DNA of 7,828 bases from Lachnoclostridium sp. UBA1241. Lineage in GTDB: Bacteria; Bacillota; Clostridia; Lachnospirales; Lachnospiraceae. The DNA lies in contig DBWJ01000038.1 in assembly GCA_002308955.1 (NCBI GenBank), positions 18,094-25,921 of the forward strand, read 5' to 3'. The notes under the pieces are model-generated. The model saw only the letters and a program-made list of their open reading frames with translations, searched no databases and was not told where the DNA came from. Positions within the stretch are counted from its first letter, which is position 1, and every line of letters begins with the position of its first letter. The position numbers and the translations under genes are program-made. Below, piece after piece: positions 1 through 6,236 of the stretch.

Positions 1-83
1 GGCGAAAGCATATAGGTAAACTGTGATGGGAGAGGTTGCAATGGCGAGGCTTTCGGACAGGGGTTCGACTCCCCTCAGGTCCA
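1..83 (+). ncRNA. ssrA: tmRNA (ssrA), 3' portion, 5' part outside window
   Basis: This is the tRNA-like 3' end of transfer-messenger RNA, which rescues ribosomes stalled on broken mRNAs and tags the unfinished protein for proteolysis. A T arm is visible: stem 59-63 (AGGGG) pairs with 71-75 (CCCCT) around the loop TTCGACT. It is preceded by TTTCGGAC at 51-58, the wording typical of tmRNA just before its T arm. The acceptor 3' strand would be 76-82, with discriminator A at 83. CCA does not follow, so it would have to be added after transcription. The 5' acceptor strand and the tag reading frame lie upstream of the window and cannot be checked. An ordinary tRNA is unlikely because no anticodon arm lies at the right distance. 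A terminator follows at once. Confidence 0.87.
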
Positions 84-105
84 TATTGTACCTATCAAAG
101 CGGAA

Positions 106-136
106 CGGCGGAAAGAAACCTTTCCGCTGTTTTTTT
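106..136 (+). terminator. Rho-independent terminator of ssrA
   Basis: A 10-bp stem (106-115 with 120-129, core GCGGAAAG/CTTTCCGC, one G-T pair) closes a 4-nt AAAC loop. A run of seven T at 130-136 follows directly. It lies 23 nt after the tmRNA 3' end and before the next promoter, so it should end ssrA transcription and isolate the regulator-clpC operon. Confidence 0.9.
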
Positions 137-192
137 GCACATTTTCGGGACGCGGACTGTCTGAAATCTGAAGAAACAAGCCCCTTTCCGCA

Positions 193-221
193 TTGACAAA
201 TCCGCTCATTTTTGTTATACT
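193..221 (+). promoter_or_regulatory. Sigma-A promoter of the GntR-clpC-radA operon
   Basis: TTGACA at 193-198 and TATACT at 216-221 are separated by exactly 17 bp, a near-consensus housekeeping promoter. The expected transcription start is near 228, giving a leader of about 55 nt before the regulator gene. The -10 box lies inside the inverted repeat at 211-235, so a bound repressor would block polymerase. No CtsR-like heptad repeat is visible near this promoter. Confidence 0.87.
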
Positions 222-235
222 TCCCATATAACAAA
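211..235. promoter_or_regulatory. Perfect 9-bp inverted repeat, candidate GntR operator
   Basis: TTTGTTATA (211-219) and its exact reverse complement TATAACAAA (227-235) flank a 7-nt spacer. The repeat covers the -10 box and the expected transcription start. It ends 47 nt before the start codon of a GntR/YtrA-type regulator. Members of that subfamily commonly bind inverted repeats in their own promoters, so autorepression is the simplest reading. The symmetry is seen directly; the binding is inferred. Confidence 0.7.
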
Positions 236-282
236 TGGAATTCCGGAATCATCCGAAAACGTATTGAAAAGGGGTGTCAGCC

Positions 283-672
283 ATGCTGGTAAGAATTGAC
301 TTCAGCAGTGACGAGGCATTTTACGTACAATTGAAAAACCAGATTATTATGGGCATTGCCACTTCCGAAATCCGGGAGGGGGAAAGCCTTCCTTCTGTGC
401 GCGATCTTGCCGAGGACATCGGCATTAACATGCACACGGTCAATAAGGCGTATTCGATTCTGAAGCAGGAGGGCTACCTGAAGCTTGACCGCCGGAAGGG
501 CGCTGTCGTGTGCCTGGATGCCGACCGGCTTCGCGCAATCGAGGAAATTCGTTTCCAACTGAAGAGCACGGTGGCGAAAGCACTCTGCCGGGGAATCTCT
601 CCGGAAGAGATACACCGGATTTTGGATGAGGTTCTGTCGGAATTTGACGGCATGCGTGCCGGTACGAAATAG
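283..672 (+). CDS. GntR family (YtrA subfamily) transcriptional regulator
   Basis: A 129-residue DNA-binding repressor. The N-terminal two-thirds is a GntR winged helix: residues 36-66 carry the characteristic LPSVRDLAEDIG and HTVNKAYSILKQEGYL segments, and RRKG near 70-73 begins the wing. The remaining ~50 residues form a short helical tail, as in the YtrA subfamily, with no large FadR or UbiC-type ligand domain. ATG at 283 is preferred because AGGGG at 270-274 sits 8 nt upstream; an in-frame GTG at 274 overlaps that ribosome-binding site. The gene is first in a run with clpC (17 nt gap) and radA, and lies just after a promoter overlapped by an inverted repeat, so it probably controls its own operon. 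YtrA-type regulators usually sit beside ABC transporter genes; pairing with clpC is less usual. The effector is unknown. Confidence 0.88.
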   Translation: MLVRIDFSSDEAFYVQLKNQIIMGIATSEIREGESLPSVRDLAEDIGINMHTVNKAYSILKQEGYLKLDRRKGAVVCLDADRLRAIEEIRFQLKSTVAKALCRGISPEEIHRILDEVLSEFDGMRAGTK

Positions 673-689
673 CAACGGGGATATTTAGG

Positions 690-3104
690 ATGAATCAGAA
701 CTATACACAGGCGGCGGAACAGGCTGTCCGCCTTGCGGAACAATATGCCAGAGAGAAGAAAGCTGCGTATCTCGGTACGGAGCACCTTCTTTACGGGCTT
801 TACCAGGAAAAATCGACGGTCGGGGATCTGCTTCGGGAATGCTTTTCGGTGGATTCGTTCGACCTGCTTCTTGAAGTAATGGCGAGCAGCGATTCACATA
901 AGAAGAAGCTGACCTATACGCCCGAGCTTCAGGCGGTTTTGGAGGAAGCAAAGCGGCTTTCCGACAGCATGCATATGGAAAAGACCGGAACCGGGCACAT
1001 GCTTCTTGCGATTCTTAGAAGGAAAGACTGCATCGCGGGAAGGCTGTTGAATTCCCTCCACGTGAACCGCGGCAAATTATACAAAGACGTCCTCACCGGC
1101 ATGGACCTTTCGAAAGAGGAAATCAAGCGACAGGTCGCAGCGGTGAAGGCTTACTCAAAGGGCAATCCCGGCGTTTCCGAATTCTGTTCGGACCTGACCG
1201 GGCGCGCGGAAGAAGGACTTCTTGATCCGGTCATCGGACGGAACGAGGAAACCGAGCGCGTCATCCGGATTCTGAGCCGCCGCATGAAGAACAATCCCTG
1301 TATGGTGGGAGAGCCCGGCGTCGGCAAGACTGCCGTTGTCGAGGGACTTGCGCAGAGAATTGTAAACGGAACGGTGCCGTCGCATTTGCGGAATAAACGC
1401 ATCTATACGCTTAATATGTCGGCAATGGTCGCCGGAACGAAATACCGCGGCGAATTTGAGGAAAGAATCCGCCAGGTCATCGACGAGGTATCCTCGGACG
1501 GCAATATCATTCTGTTCATTGATGAGCTGCATACGATCATCGGCGCGGGCGGCGCGGAAGGCTCGCTCGATGCCGCCAACATTCTGAAGCCGGCGCTTTC
1601 AAGAGGCGGTCTTCAGGTAATCGGCGCGACGACGATGGACGAGTATCGGAAGCATATTGAAAAGGATGCCGCTTTGGAACGCCGTTTCCAGCCGGTCGTT
1701 ATTGAGGAGCCGACCGAACAGGAGACGGTGGAGATTCTTCACGGCCTTCGTTCCCGTTATGAAAAGCATCATCAGGTGAAGATTACGGATGACGCGATTA
1801 CGGCTGCGGTTTCGCTTTCCAAGCGTTTTCTTAATGACCGGTATCTGCCGGATAAGGCAATTGACGTGATGGATGAAGCGGCGAGCTTTGCGCATCTGTC
1901 CGGAGAGGACGGAATCCGCGAGATTCTTGCCCTCACAGAAGAGAAAACAGCCGTTTCCGCGCAGAAGGAAGAGCTTTTTGCTGCAGGTGACCTGGAAGGC
2001 GCGAAGAAGCTCGGACGGAAGCAGGCGAGAATCGAAAAGAAGATTGCCTCCCTCGGAAACGGGGAAGGAGGTTCCGCTGCGTTTGTAACCGAGAAGGAAG
2101 TCGCACAGGTGATTTCCTCGTGGACGAAGATTCCGATTTCCAAGGTTACGGAATCGGAAGGCGAAAAGCTTATGCACATGGAGGACGAACTGCATAAACG
2201 CGTCATCGGGCAGGAGGAGGCCGTTTCGGTTGTTTCGAAAGCGGTCCGCAGAGGACGTGTCGGATTGAAGGATCCGAAGCGTCCGGTGGGATCATTCCTT
2301 TTCCTCGGACCTACCGGCGTCGGTAAGACAGAGCTTTGCAAGGCACTGTCAGAGGTGCTTTTCGGAAGCGAAGATGCATTGATTCGCGTTGACATGTCCG
2401 AATACATGGAGAAGCACAGTGTATCGAAGATTATCGGAAGTCCTCCCGGATATGTCGGATTTGACGAAGGTGGACAGCTTTCCGACCGGGTACGGAGGAA
2501 GCCGTATTCCATCGTGTTATTTGACGAAATTGAAAAAGCGCATCCGGATGTGTTCAACATTCTGCTGCAGGTGTTAGATGACGGACGGATTACCGATTCC
2601 ACGGGACGTATGGTGGATTTCAAAAACACGGTTATCATTATGACAAGTAACGCCGGCGCACAGTCCATCATCGAGCCGAAGAAACTCGGATTCGGCGCTC
2701 AGGATAACGCGGAAGCGGATTATAAGCGGATGAAGGATTCCGTGATGGAGGAAGTGAAGCGCGTATTCCGTCCGGAATTTCTGAACCGGATTGATGACAT
2801 TGTCGTGTTCCACACCCTGACGGATCCGGAGCTTCGGCAGATTGTGAATCTGCTTGCGAAAACACTTGTAAAACGGTGTCTCGAGAATTATGATATTAAA
2901 CTGACATTGGATGAATCCGTGCTGGCGCATATTGCGGTACGGGGGCACGACCCGAAGTTCGGCGCAAGACCGATTAAGCGTGCCATTCAGGAGGATCTTG
3001 AGGACCTTCTCGCGGAAGCAATCCTGTCCGGAAAGATTCGTCCGAAGCAGACGGTTCATATTGTATACAGCGAAGATAAGGGATATACTTATGGCGAAAG
3101 ATAA
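690..3104 (+). CDS. clpC: ClpC-type AAA+ ATPase, Clp protease unfoldase subunit
   Basis: An 804-residue class I Clp/Hsp100 ATPase that unfolds proteins and feeds them to ClpP in the cytoplasm. A double Clp-N domain fills about residues 1-145 (LGTEHLLYGL near 28-37). AAA module 1 has Walker A GEPGVGKT (207-214), the KYRG pore loop (251-254) and Walker B IILFIDE (273-279). A short UVR-like middle domain (~415-452) is ClpC-like and shorter than the ClpB coiled coil. Module 2 has Walker A GPTGVGKT (540-547), the GYVG pore loop (587-590), Walker B VLFDEIE (609-615), sensor-1 TSN (652-654) and sensor-2 GAR (758-760). LGF at 666-668 matches the ClpP-docking loop. All motifs are intact and length is normal. 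GGGG at 677-680 precedes the ATG. No mcsA, mcsB or ctsR lies alongside. ClpE or ClpA are less likely from domain layout. Confidence 0.95.
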   Translation: MNQNYTQAAEQAVRLAEQYAREKKAAYLGTEHLLYGLYQEKSTVGDLLRECFSVDSFDLLLEVMASSDSHKKKLTYTPELQAVLEEAKRLSDSMHMEKTGTGHMLLAILRRKDCIAGRLLNSLHVNRGKLYKDVLTGMDLSKEEIKRQVAAVKAYSKGNPGVSEFCSDLTGRAEEGLLDPVIGRNEETERVIRILSRRMKNNPCMVGEPGVGKTAVVEGLAQRIVNGTVPSHLRNKRIYTLNMSAMVAGTKYRGEFEERIRQVIDEVSSDGNIILFIDELHTIIGAGGAEGSLDAANILKPALSRGGLQVIGATTMDEYRKHIEKDAALERRFQPVVIEEPTEQETVEILHGLRSRYEKHHQVKITDDAITAAVSLSKRFLNDRYLPDKAIDVMDEAASFAHLSGEDGIREILALTEEKTAVSAQKEELFAAGDLEGAKKLGRKQARIEKKIASLGNGEGGSAAFVTEKEVAQVISSWTKIPISKVTESEGEKLMHMEDELHKRVIGQEEAVSVVSKAVRRGRVGLKDPKRPVGSFLFLGPTGVGKTELCKALSEVLFGSEDALIRVDMSEYMEKHSVSKIIGSPPGYVGFDEGGQLSDRVRRKPYSIVLFDEIEKAHPDVFNILLQVLDDGRITDSTGRMVDFKNTVIIMTSNAGAQSIIEPKKLGFGAQDNAEADYKRMKDSVMEEVKRVFRPEFLNRIDDIVVFHTLTDPELRQIVNLLAKTLVKRCLENYDIKLTLDESVLAHIAVRGHDPKFGARPIKRAIQEDLEDLLAEAILSGKIRPKQTVHIVYSEDKGYTYGER

Positions 3105-4464
3105 AACCGTTTTTTTCTGTAAGGAATGCGGTTCGGAGTATTCGAAATGGATGGGGCAGTGTCCGGCCTGCAAGGCCTGGAATTCCCTCTCGGAAGCGCC
3201 GAAGGAACGCAGAAAACCGACGGCCGAATCCATGGGATACCGGCGCACAACGCCGATGCCGCTCGGAAGCATTACAACCGATGAGGAAAAGCGCACGGAG
3301 ACCGGCATGAAAGAGCTTGACCGGGTGCTCGGAGGCGGAATCGTAGGGGGTTCTTTAGTACTTGCGTCCGGTGATCCCGGTATCGGCAAATCCACACTGC
3401 TTCTTCAGATGTGCCGGAACCTCAGCGCGCAGAATCTGCCGGTTCTGTATGTATCCGGCGAGGAATCCTTAAGACAGGTAAAGCTCCGCGCCAACCGGAT
3501 CGGAGAGTTTAATGACAGCCTGCTGTTCCTTGCGGACAATGACATGAGCAGCGTACGGGAGCACATTTCAGAATTGCACCCTGCGGTTGTGGTCATCGAC
3601 TCGATTCAGACGATGGTGCTTCCGGAGTTGGATTCGCTTCCGGGAAGCGTTACGCAGGTACGGGAGATTACGTCCTTCCTGCTAAGGATGGCCAAAGAAG
3701 AAGAAATCACGGTATTCATCGTCGGACATGTGACCAAGGAAGGCTCCGTGGCCGGTCCGAGAATGCTTGAGCATATGGTGGATACGGTTTTGTATTTTGA
3801 AGGGGATACGACAACGCCGTATCGGATTTTACGCGCCGTAAAGAACCGTTTCGGCTCAACCAACGAAATCGGCGTGTTTTCCATGGAACGGAACGGGCTT
3901 GTGGAAGTGGAGAACCCTTCGGAGCATATGCTTGCGGGAATGCCTGAGGATGAACCCGGTTCCGTCGTTACGGCGACGCTCGAGGGAACCCGGCCGATTC
4001 TCGTCGAGGTGCAGGCGCTTGTCTGCAAGACAACGTTCAATCTGCCGAGAAGAACCGCTGCCGGAACCGATTTCAACCGTGTAACGTTGTTGCTTGCCGT
4101 ACTTGAAAAACGTCTCGGAATCGGACTTTCGGGCTGCGACGTCTATGTCAATGTCGCCGGCGGCATGCGTGTTACCGAGCCGGCGCTCGATATGGGAATC
4201 GCGCTTGCGGTACTTTCCGGATACGCCAACCGGCCGCTTCCGAAGGGGACTACGGCATTCGGTGAAATCGGACTGATCGGAGAGGTGCGTTCCGTGCCGC
4301 AGGCTTTGACGCGGGTGCGTGAGGCTGCAAAGCTCGGCTATCAATGCTGCATTCTGCCGAAGACCGATGCAGACAAGATTGCGGGACAGATTCCGAAAGG
4401 ACTGAAGGTCATCGGTGTCTCGAACGTCAGGGATTTGAAACGGTTCCTGTCGGAAGGACAATAA
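3091..4464 (+). CDS. radA: DNA repair protein RadA (Sms), RecA-like ATPase
   Basis: A 457-residue cytoplasmic ATPase/helicase that drives branch migration of recombination intermediates. An N-terminal zinc finger has Cys10, Cys13, Cys24 and Cys27 in CKECG...CPAC. The RecA-like core has Walker A GDPGIGKST (94-102), Walker B VVVIDSIQT (166-174) and the RadA signature KNRFG (251-255). A C-terminal Lon-like domain (about 280-457) ends the protein, as in normal family members of about 450-460 residues. ATG at 3091 is chosen because AAGGGA (3078-3083) lies 7 nt upstream and the protein then opens directly into the zinc finger; the frame stays open further upstream inside clpC without family similarity. 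The start overlaps the last 14 nt of clpC, suggesting translational coupling. In many Firmicutes radA follows clpC and precedes disA; here disA is not next. Confidence 0.96.
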   Translation: MAKDKTVFFCKECGSEYSKWMGQCPACKAWNSLSEAPKERRKPTAESMGYRRTTPMPLGSITTDEEKRTETGMKELDRVLGGGIVGGSLVLASGDPGIGKSTLLLQMCRNLSAQNLPVLYVSGEESLRQVKLRANRIGEFNDSLLFLADNDMSSVREHISELHPAVVVIDSIQTMVLPELDSLPGSVTQVREITSFLLRMAKEEEITVFIVGHVTKEGSVAGPRMLEHMVDTVLYFEGDTTTPYRILRAVKNRFGSTNEIGVFSMERNGLVEVENPSEHMLAGMPEDEPGSVVTATLEGTRPILVEVQALVCKTTFNLPRRTAAGTDFNRVTLLLAVLEKRLGIGLSGCDVYVNVAGGMRVTEPALDMGIALAVLSGYANRPLPKGTTAFGEIGLIGEVRSVPQALTRVREAAKLGYQCCILPKTDADKIAGQIPKGLKVIGVSNVRDLKRFLSEGQ

Positions 4465-4493
4465 CGGTAACATTTTTCGAAGGAGAAATCACT

Positions 4494-5888
4494 ATGAAAC
4501 GGAGTCGGATTCGTATTGCGGTCACGTGTGTGCTGGTTATCTGCCTGCTGACGGGCTGCAGCGGTTCTGCCAAGAAAAAGAAAGAGGATGCCAAGGCGGA
4601 TTACGCGTTCTGTGAACATATCGTTTCCATCAGTTCGCTTGTACAGGAGTCCGATTCGGCCAATCTGGTCCGCGATGCCGAGGGCTTCATCGCCGTGAAG
4701 GAGAACGTTTACGTGAACACGGAGTCGTTAAATATCCGTGAGCAGGCGAACACGGAATCGAGACTGATCGGTATGGCGGCCTACGGAACCAAATTGCTTC
4801 GGACCGGCGTCGGTCAGGACGGCTGGGACCGCGTGGAGTATGAGGGCGAGACCTGTTTCGTTTCCCATGAGCTCGTGACGGCAGTGCCGATTCAGAGTGA
4901 TAAAATGTTTGATTATTCTTCGGCGGCGCTGACCATCGTGGAAACGAAGCATCAGCAGTACACATATGACGATCTCTGCACCGATCTGAATGAGCTCCGT
5001 GAGAATTTCGGAAGCCGTATGAAGCTGAACACAATCGGTATGACGGCCGACAACCGCTGTATCTTCGAAATCGTGATCGGTACGGCTAATGCGAAGAAGG
5101 ACCTTTACTTCGTCGCGGGCGTCTGCGGCGCGGAATATATGACAAGCCTTGTTATGATGAAGCAGGCGGAATACTACCTGCATTATTATGACGCCGGGTA
5201 TTACAACGGATATTCCTATGCGGATCTGTTTGACAATGTCCGCATTCATATCGTCCCGATGCTGAACCCGGACAGTACGGAAATCAGCCAGCACTATCTG
5301 GCGGGCATCCGTAAGAAACAGATCGTGACGAATCTGAAGGAGTGGTATGACCGCGACCAGAGCAACGGTGGAATCAACCTGAACCTTGACAATTATCTGC
5401 AATTCTTCTTTGCAAATGCGAACGGCGTGGATTTGCGTCGCAACTTCCCGTATCAGTGGGATCTGGCGGAGACGGCGGCTTATCCGGGATCAAAGGATTA
5501 CCGCGGGGATTCCGGCGGAAGCGAAGCGGAAGTAAAAGCGATTATTCACAGCATCAAGGTGACCAATCCGACACTCGTTGTCGTGTATCATACGACGGGC
5601 AGCCGAATTCTCTCGAATTACGGCCAGACCGAGGAAGTTTTGAAGGACGCAAAGGATTTCAGTACCGCCCTCGGAAAGATGATGACTTACGAGCCTACCG
5701 ATAAGAAGGTAATCGAAGACGGTTACGGAACCCTTGCGGGATACTGCAACAACATGCTTCGGATTCCGGCGCTTACCGTGCAGCTCGGAAACGGTTCTGC
5801 ACCCCTGTCGCTGAACGAATTCAACGCCATCTGGAATGCCTGCAGAGAGTCTTTCGCGGCTTTGCAGGTAAAGTTGATTGAGTGGTAG
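4494..5888 (+). CDS. SH3b-domain lipoprotein with degenerate M14 carboxypeptidase-like domain
   Basis: A 464-residue predicted surface lipoprotein. A basic N-terminus and hydrophobic stretch end in the lipobox LTGC, with Cys22 the lipidation site; a Lys-rich spacer follows. Residues ~72-128 resemble a bacterial SH3 domain (SLNIREQANTES, then GWDRVEY), often a cell-wall binder. From ~160 the protein follows the M14 zinc carboxypeptidase fold (LNPDS, GVDLRRNFP, YHTTG, LTVQLGNG). Three active-site positions differ from the family: the first zinc ligand of HxxE is Cys211 (CGAE, Glu214 kept), the Asn of the Asn-Arg substrate pair is Arg315, and the catalytic Glu is Gln430. His366 and Arg316 remain. 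It is probably not a normal peptidase and may bind peptidoglycan peptides. AAGGAG (4480-4485) lies 8 nt before ATG. It starts 29 nt after radA, so read-through is possible. No terminator follows it. Confidence 0.85.
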   Translation: MKRSRIRIAVTCVLVICLLTGCSGSAKKKKEDAKADYAFCEHIVSISSLVQESDSANLVRDAEGFIAVKENVYVNTESLNIREQANTESRLIGMAAYGTKLLRTGVGQDGWDRVEYEGETCFVSHELVTAVPIQSDKMFDYSSAALTIVETKHQQYTYDDLCTDLNELRENFGSRMKLNTIGMTADNRCIFEIVIGTANAKKDLYFVAGVCGAEYMTSLVMMKQAEYYLHYYDAGYYNGYSYADLFDNVRIHIVPMLNPDSTEISQHYLAGIRKKQIVTNLKEWYDRDQSNGGINLNLDNYLQFFFANANGVDLRRNFPYQWDLAETAAYPGSKDYRGDSGGSEAEVKAIIHSIKVTNPTLVVVYHTTGSRILSNYGQTEEVLKDAKDFSTALGKMMTYEPTDKKVIEDGYGTLAGYCNNMLRIPALTVQLGNGSAPLSLNEFNAIWNACRESFAALQVKLIEW

Positions 5889-5910
5889 CATTTTCCGCAA
5901 AAAATTTCTC

Positions 5911-5939
5911 TTGACATTCGCGAAAACCTATTGTAGTAT
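5911..5939 (+). promoter_or_regulatory. Sigma-A promoter of the T-box unit
   Basis: TTGACA (5911-5916) and TAGTAT (5934-5939) are spaced 17 bp apart. The expected start is near 5946, just upstream of the T-box Stem I. The promoter begins only 22 nt after the lipoprotein stop codon, and no terminator separates them, so some transcripts may enter from upstream. Confidence 0.85.
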
Positions 5940-5945
5940 GAGTTT

Positions 5946-6221
5946 CAGCAATTTTATACATGCGTTGAAGGGGAATAGTACCGAATGTTCCGGTTTCAGA
6001 AAACTGTCGGTTGATGCGAGACAGTCGAAGAATTCTCGGGAACTCGCCTCGGAGCAGCGGATTGAAGACCGAAAGGTTGTGTAGACACCGCCGGAAGCCC
6101 ACCGTTACAAGGGAAGAGCATCGACTTACGTCCGTGCTTACAGAGTGCATGAGCAATCATGAATCAGAGTGGTACCGCGTTGACAGCGCCTCTGTTCCTT
6201 CGGGAGCAGAGGCGATTTTTT
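5946..6221 (+). promoter_or_regulatory. T-box riboswitch leader, likely leucine (CUC) specifier
   Basis: A tRNA-sensing leader that lets transcription continue when the matching tRNA is uncharged. Stem I has AGTA at 5977-5980, the bulge-like AGAAA before ACTGTC (6003-6008), the apical loop GGTTGATGCGA, and GACAGT (6020-6025) closing it. The returning strand carries GAA-CTC-GCC at 6040-6048, the usual GAA-codon-purine-CC setting of a specifier, so the codon read is CUC (Leu). CCGTTA occurs at 6102-6107, as in many leaders before Stem III. The T-box core AGAGTGGTACCGCG is at 6166-6179. Its AGAG can pair with CTCT at 6190-6193 to form the antiterminator, and TGGT can pair with an ACCA tRNA end, fitting tRNA-Leu (discriminator A) and excluding Asn-type G. 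The class is nearly certain; the specifier is moderately supported because Stem I was folded by eye. Confidence 0.95.
6187..6221 (+). terminator. T-box regulatory terminator
   Basis: A 12-bp stem (6187-6198 with 6203-6214) is capped by a TTCG tetraloop on a C-G pair and followed, after one A, by six T at 6216-6221. Its 5' arm contains the CTCT that the T-box antiterminator also needs, so the two structures exclude each other. Termination is therefore expected when tRNA is charged and read-through when it is not. Confidence 0.94.
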
Positions 6222-6236
6222 ATTTCGGAGGTAATT

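Noticed and set aside
237..248. Overlapping palindromes GGAATTCC and TTCCGGAA near the GntR start
   Set aside because: Each is only 8 bp and common by chance. They are much weaker than the 9+9 repeat next to them.
274..282. GTG at 274 as start of the GntR gene
   Set aside because: It overlaps the AGGGG ribosome-binding site that serves the ATG at 283, and would add three residues absent from typical family starts.
1772..2671. Antisense open frame of 299 codons within clpC
   Set aside because: It is a Ser/Pro-rich shadow of a strongly conserved ClpC region, with no domain.
2911..3090. Upstream in-frame extension of radA
   Set aside because: It is a shadow frame inside clpC. RadA proteins start just before the zinc finger, and a good ribosome-binding site serves 3091.
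4344..4493. Upstream in-frame extension of the lipoprotein
   Set aside because: It lies in radA and would place 50 residues before the signal peptide. AAGGAG at 4480-4485 supports 4494.
5889..5930. Possible terminator after the lipoprotein (TTTTCCGC ... GCGAAAA)
   Set aside because: The pairing is imperfect, the loop is long, it overlaps the next promoter and no T run follows.
5878..6084. Possible small protein overlapping the lipoprotein end and T-box leader
   Set aside because: It spans the promoter and Stem I of a riboswitch. It begins before the expected transcription start and shows no good ribosome-binding site.
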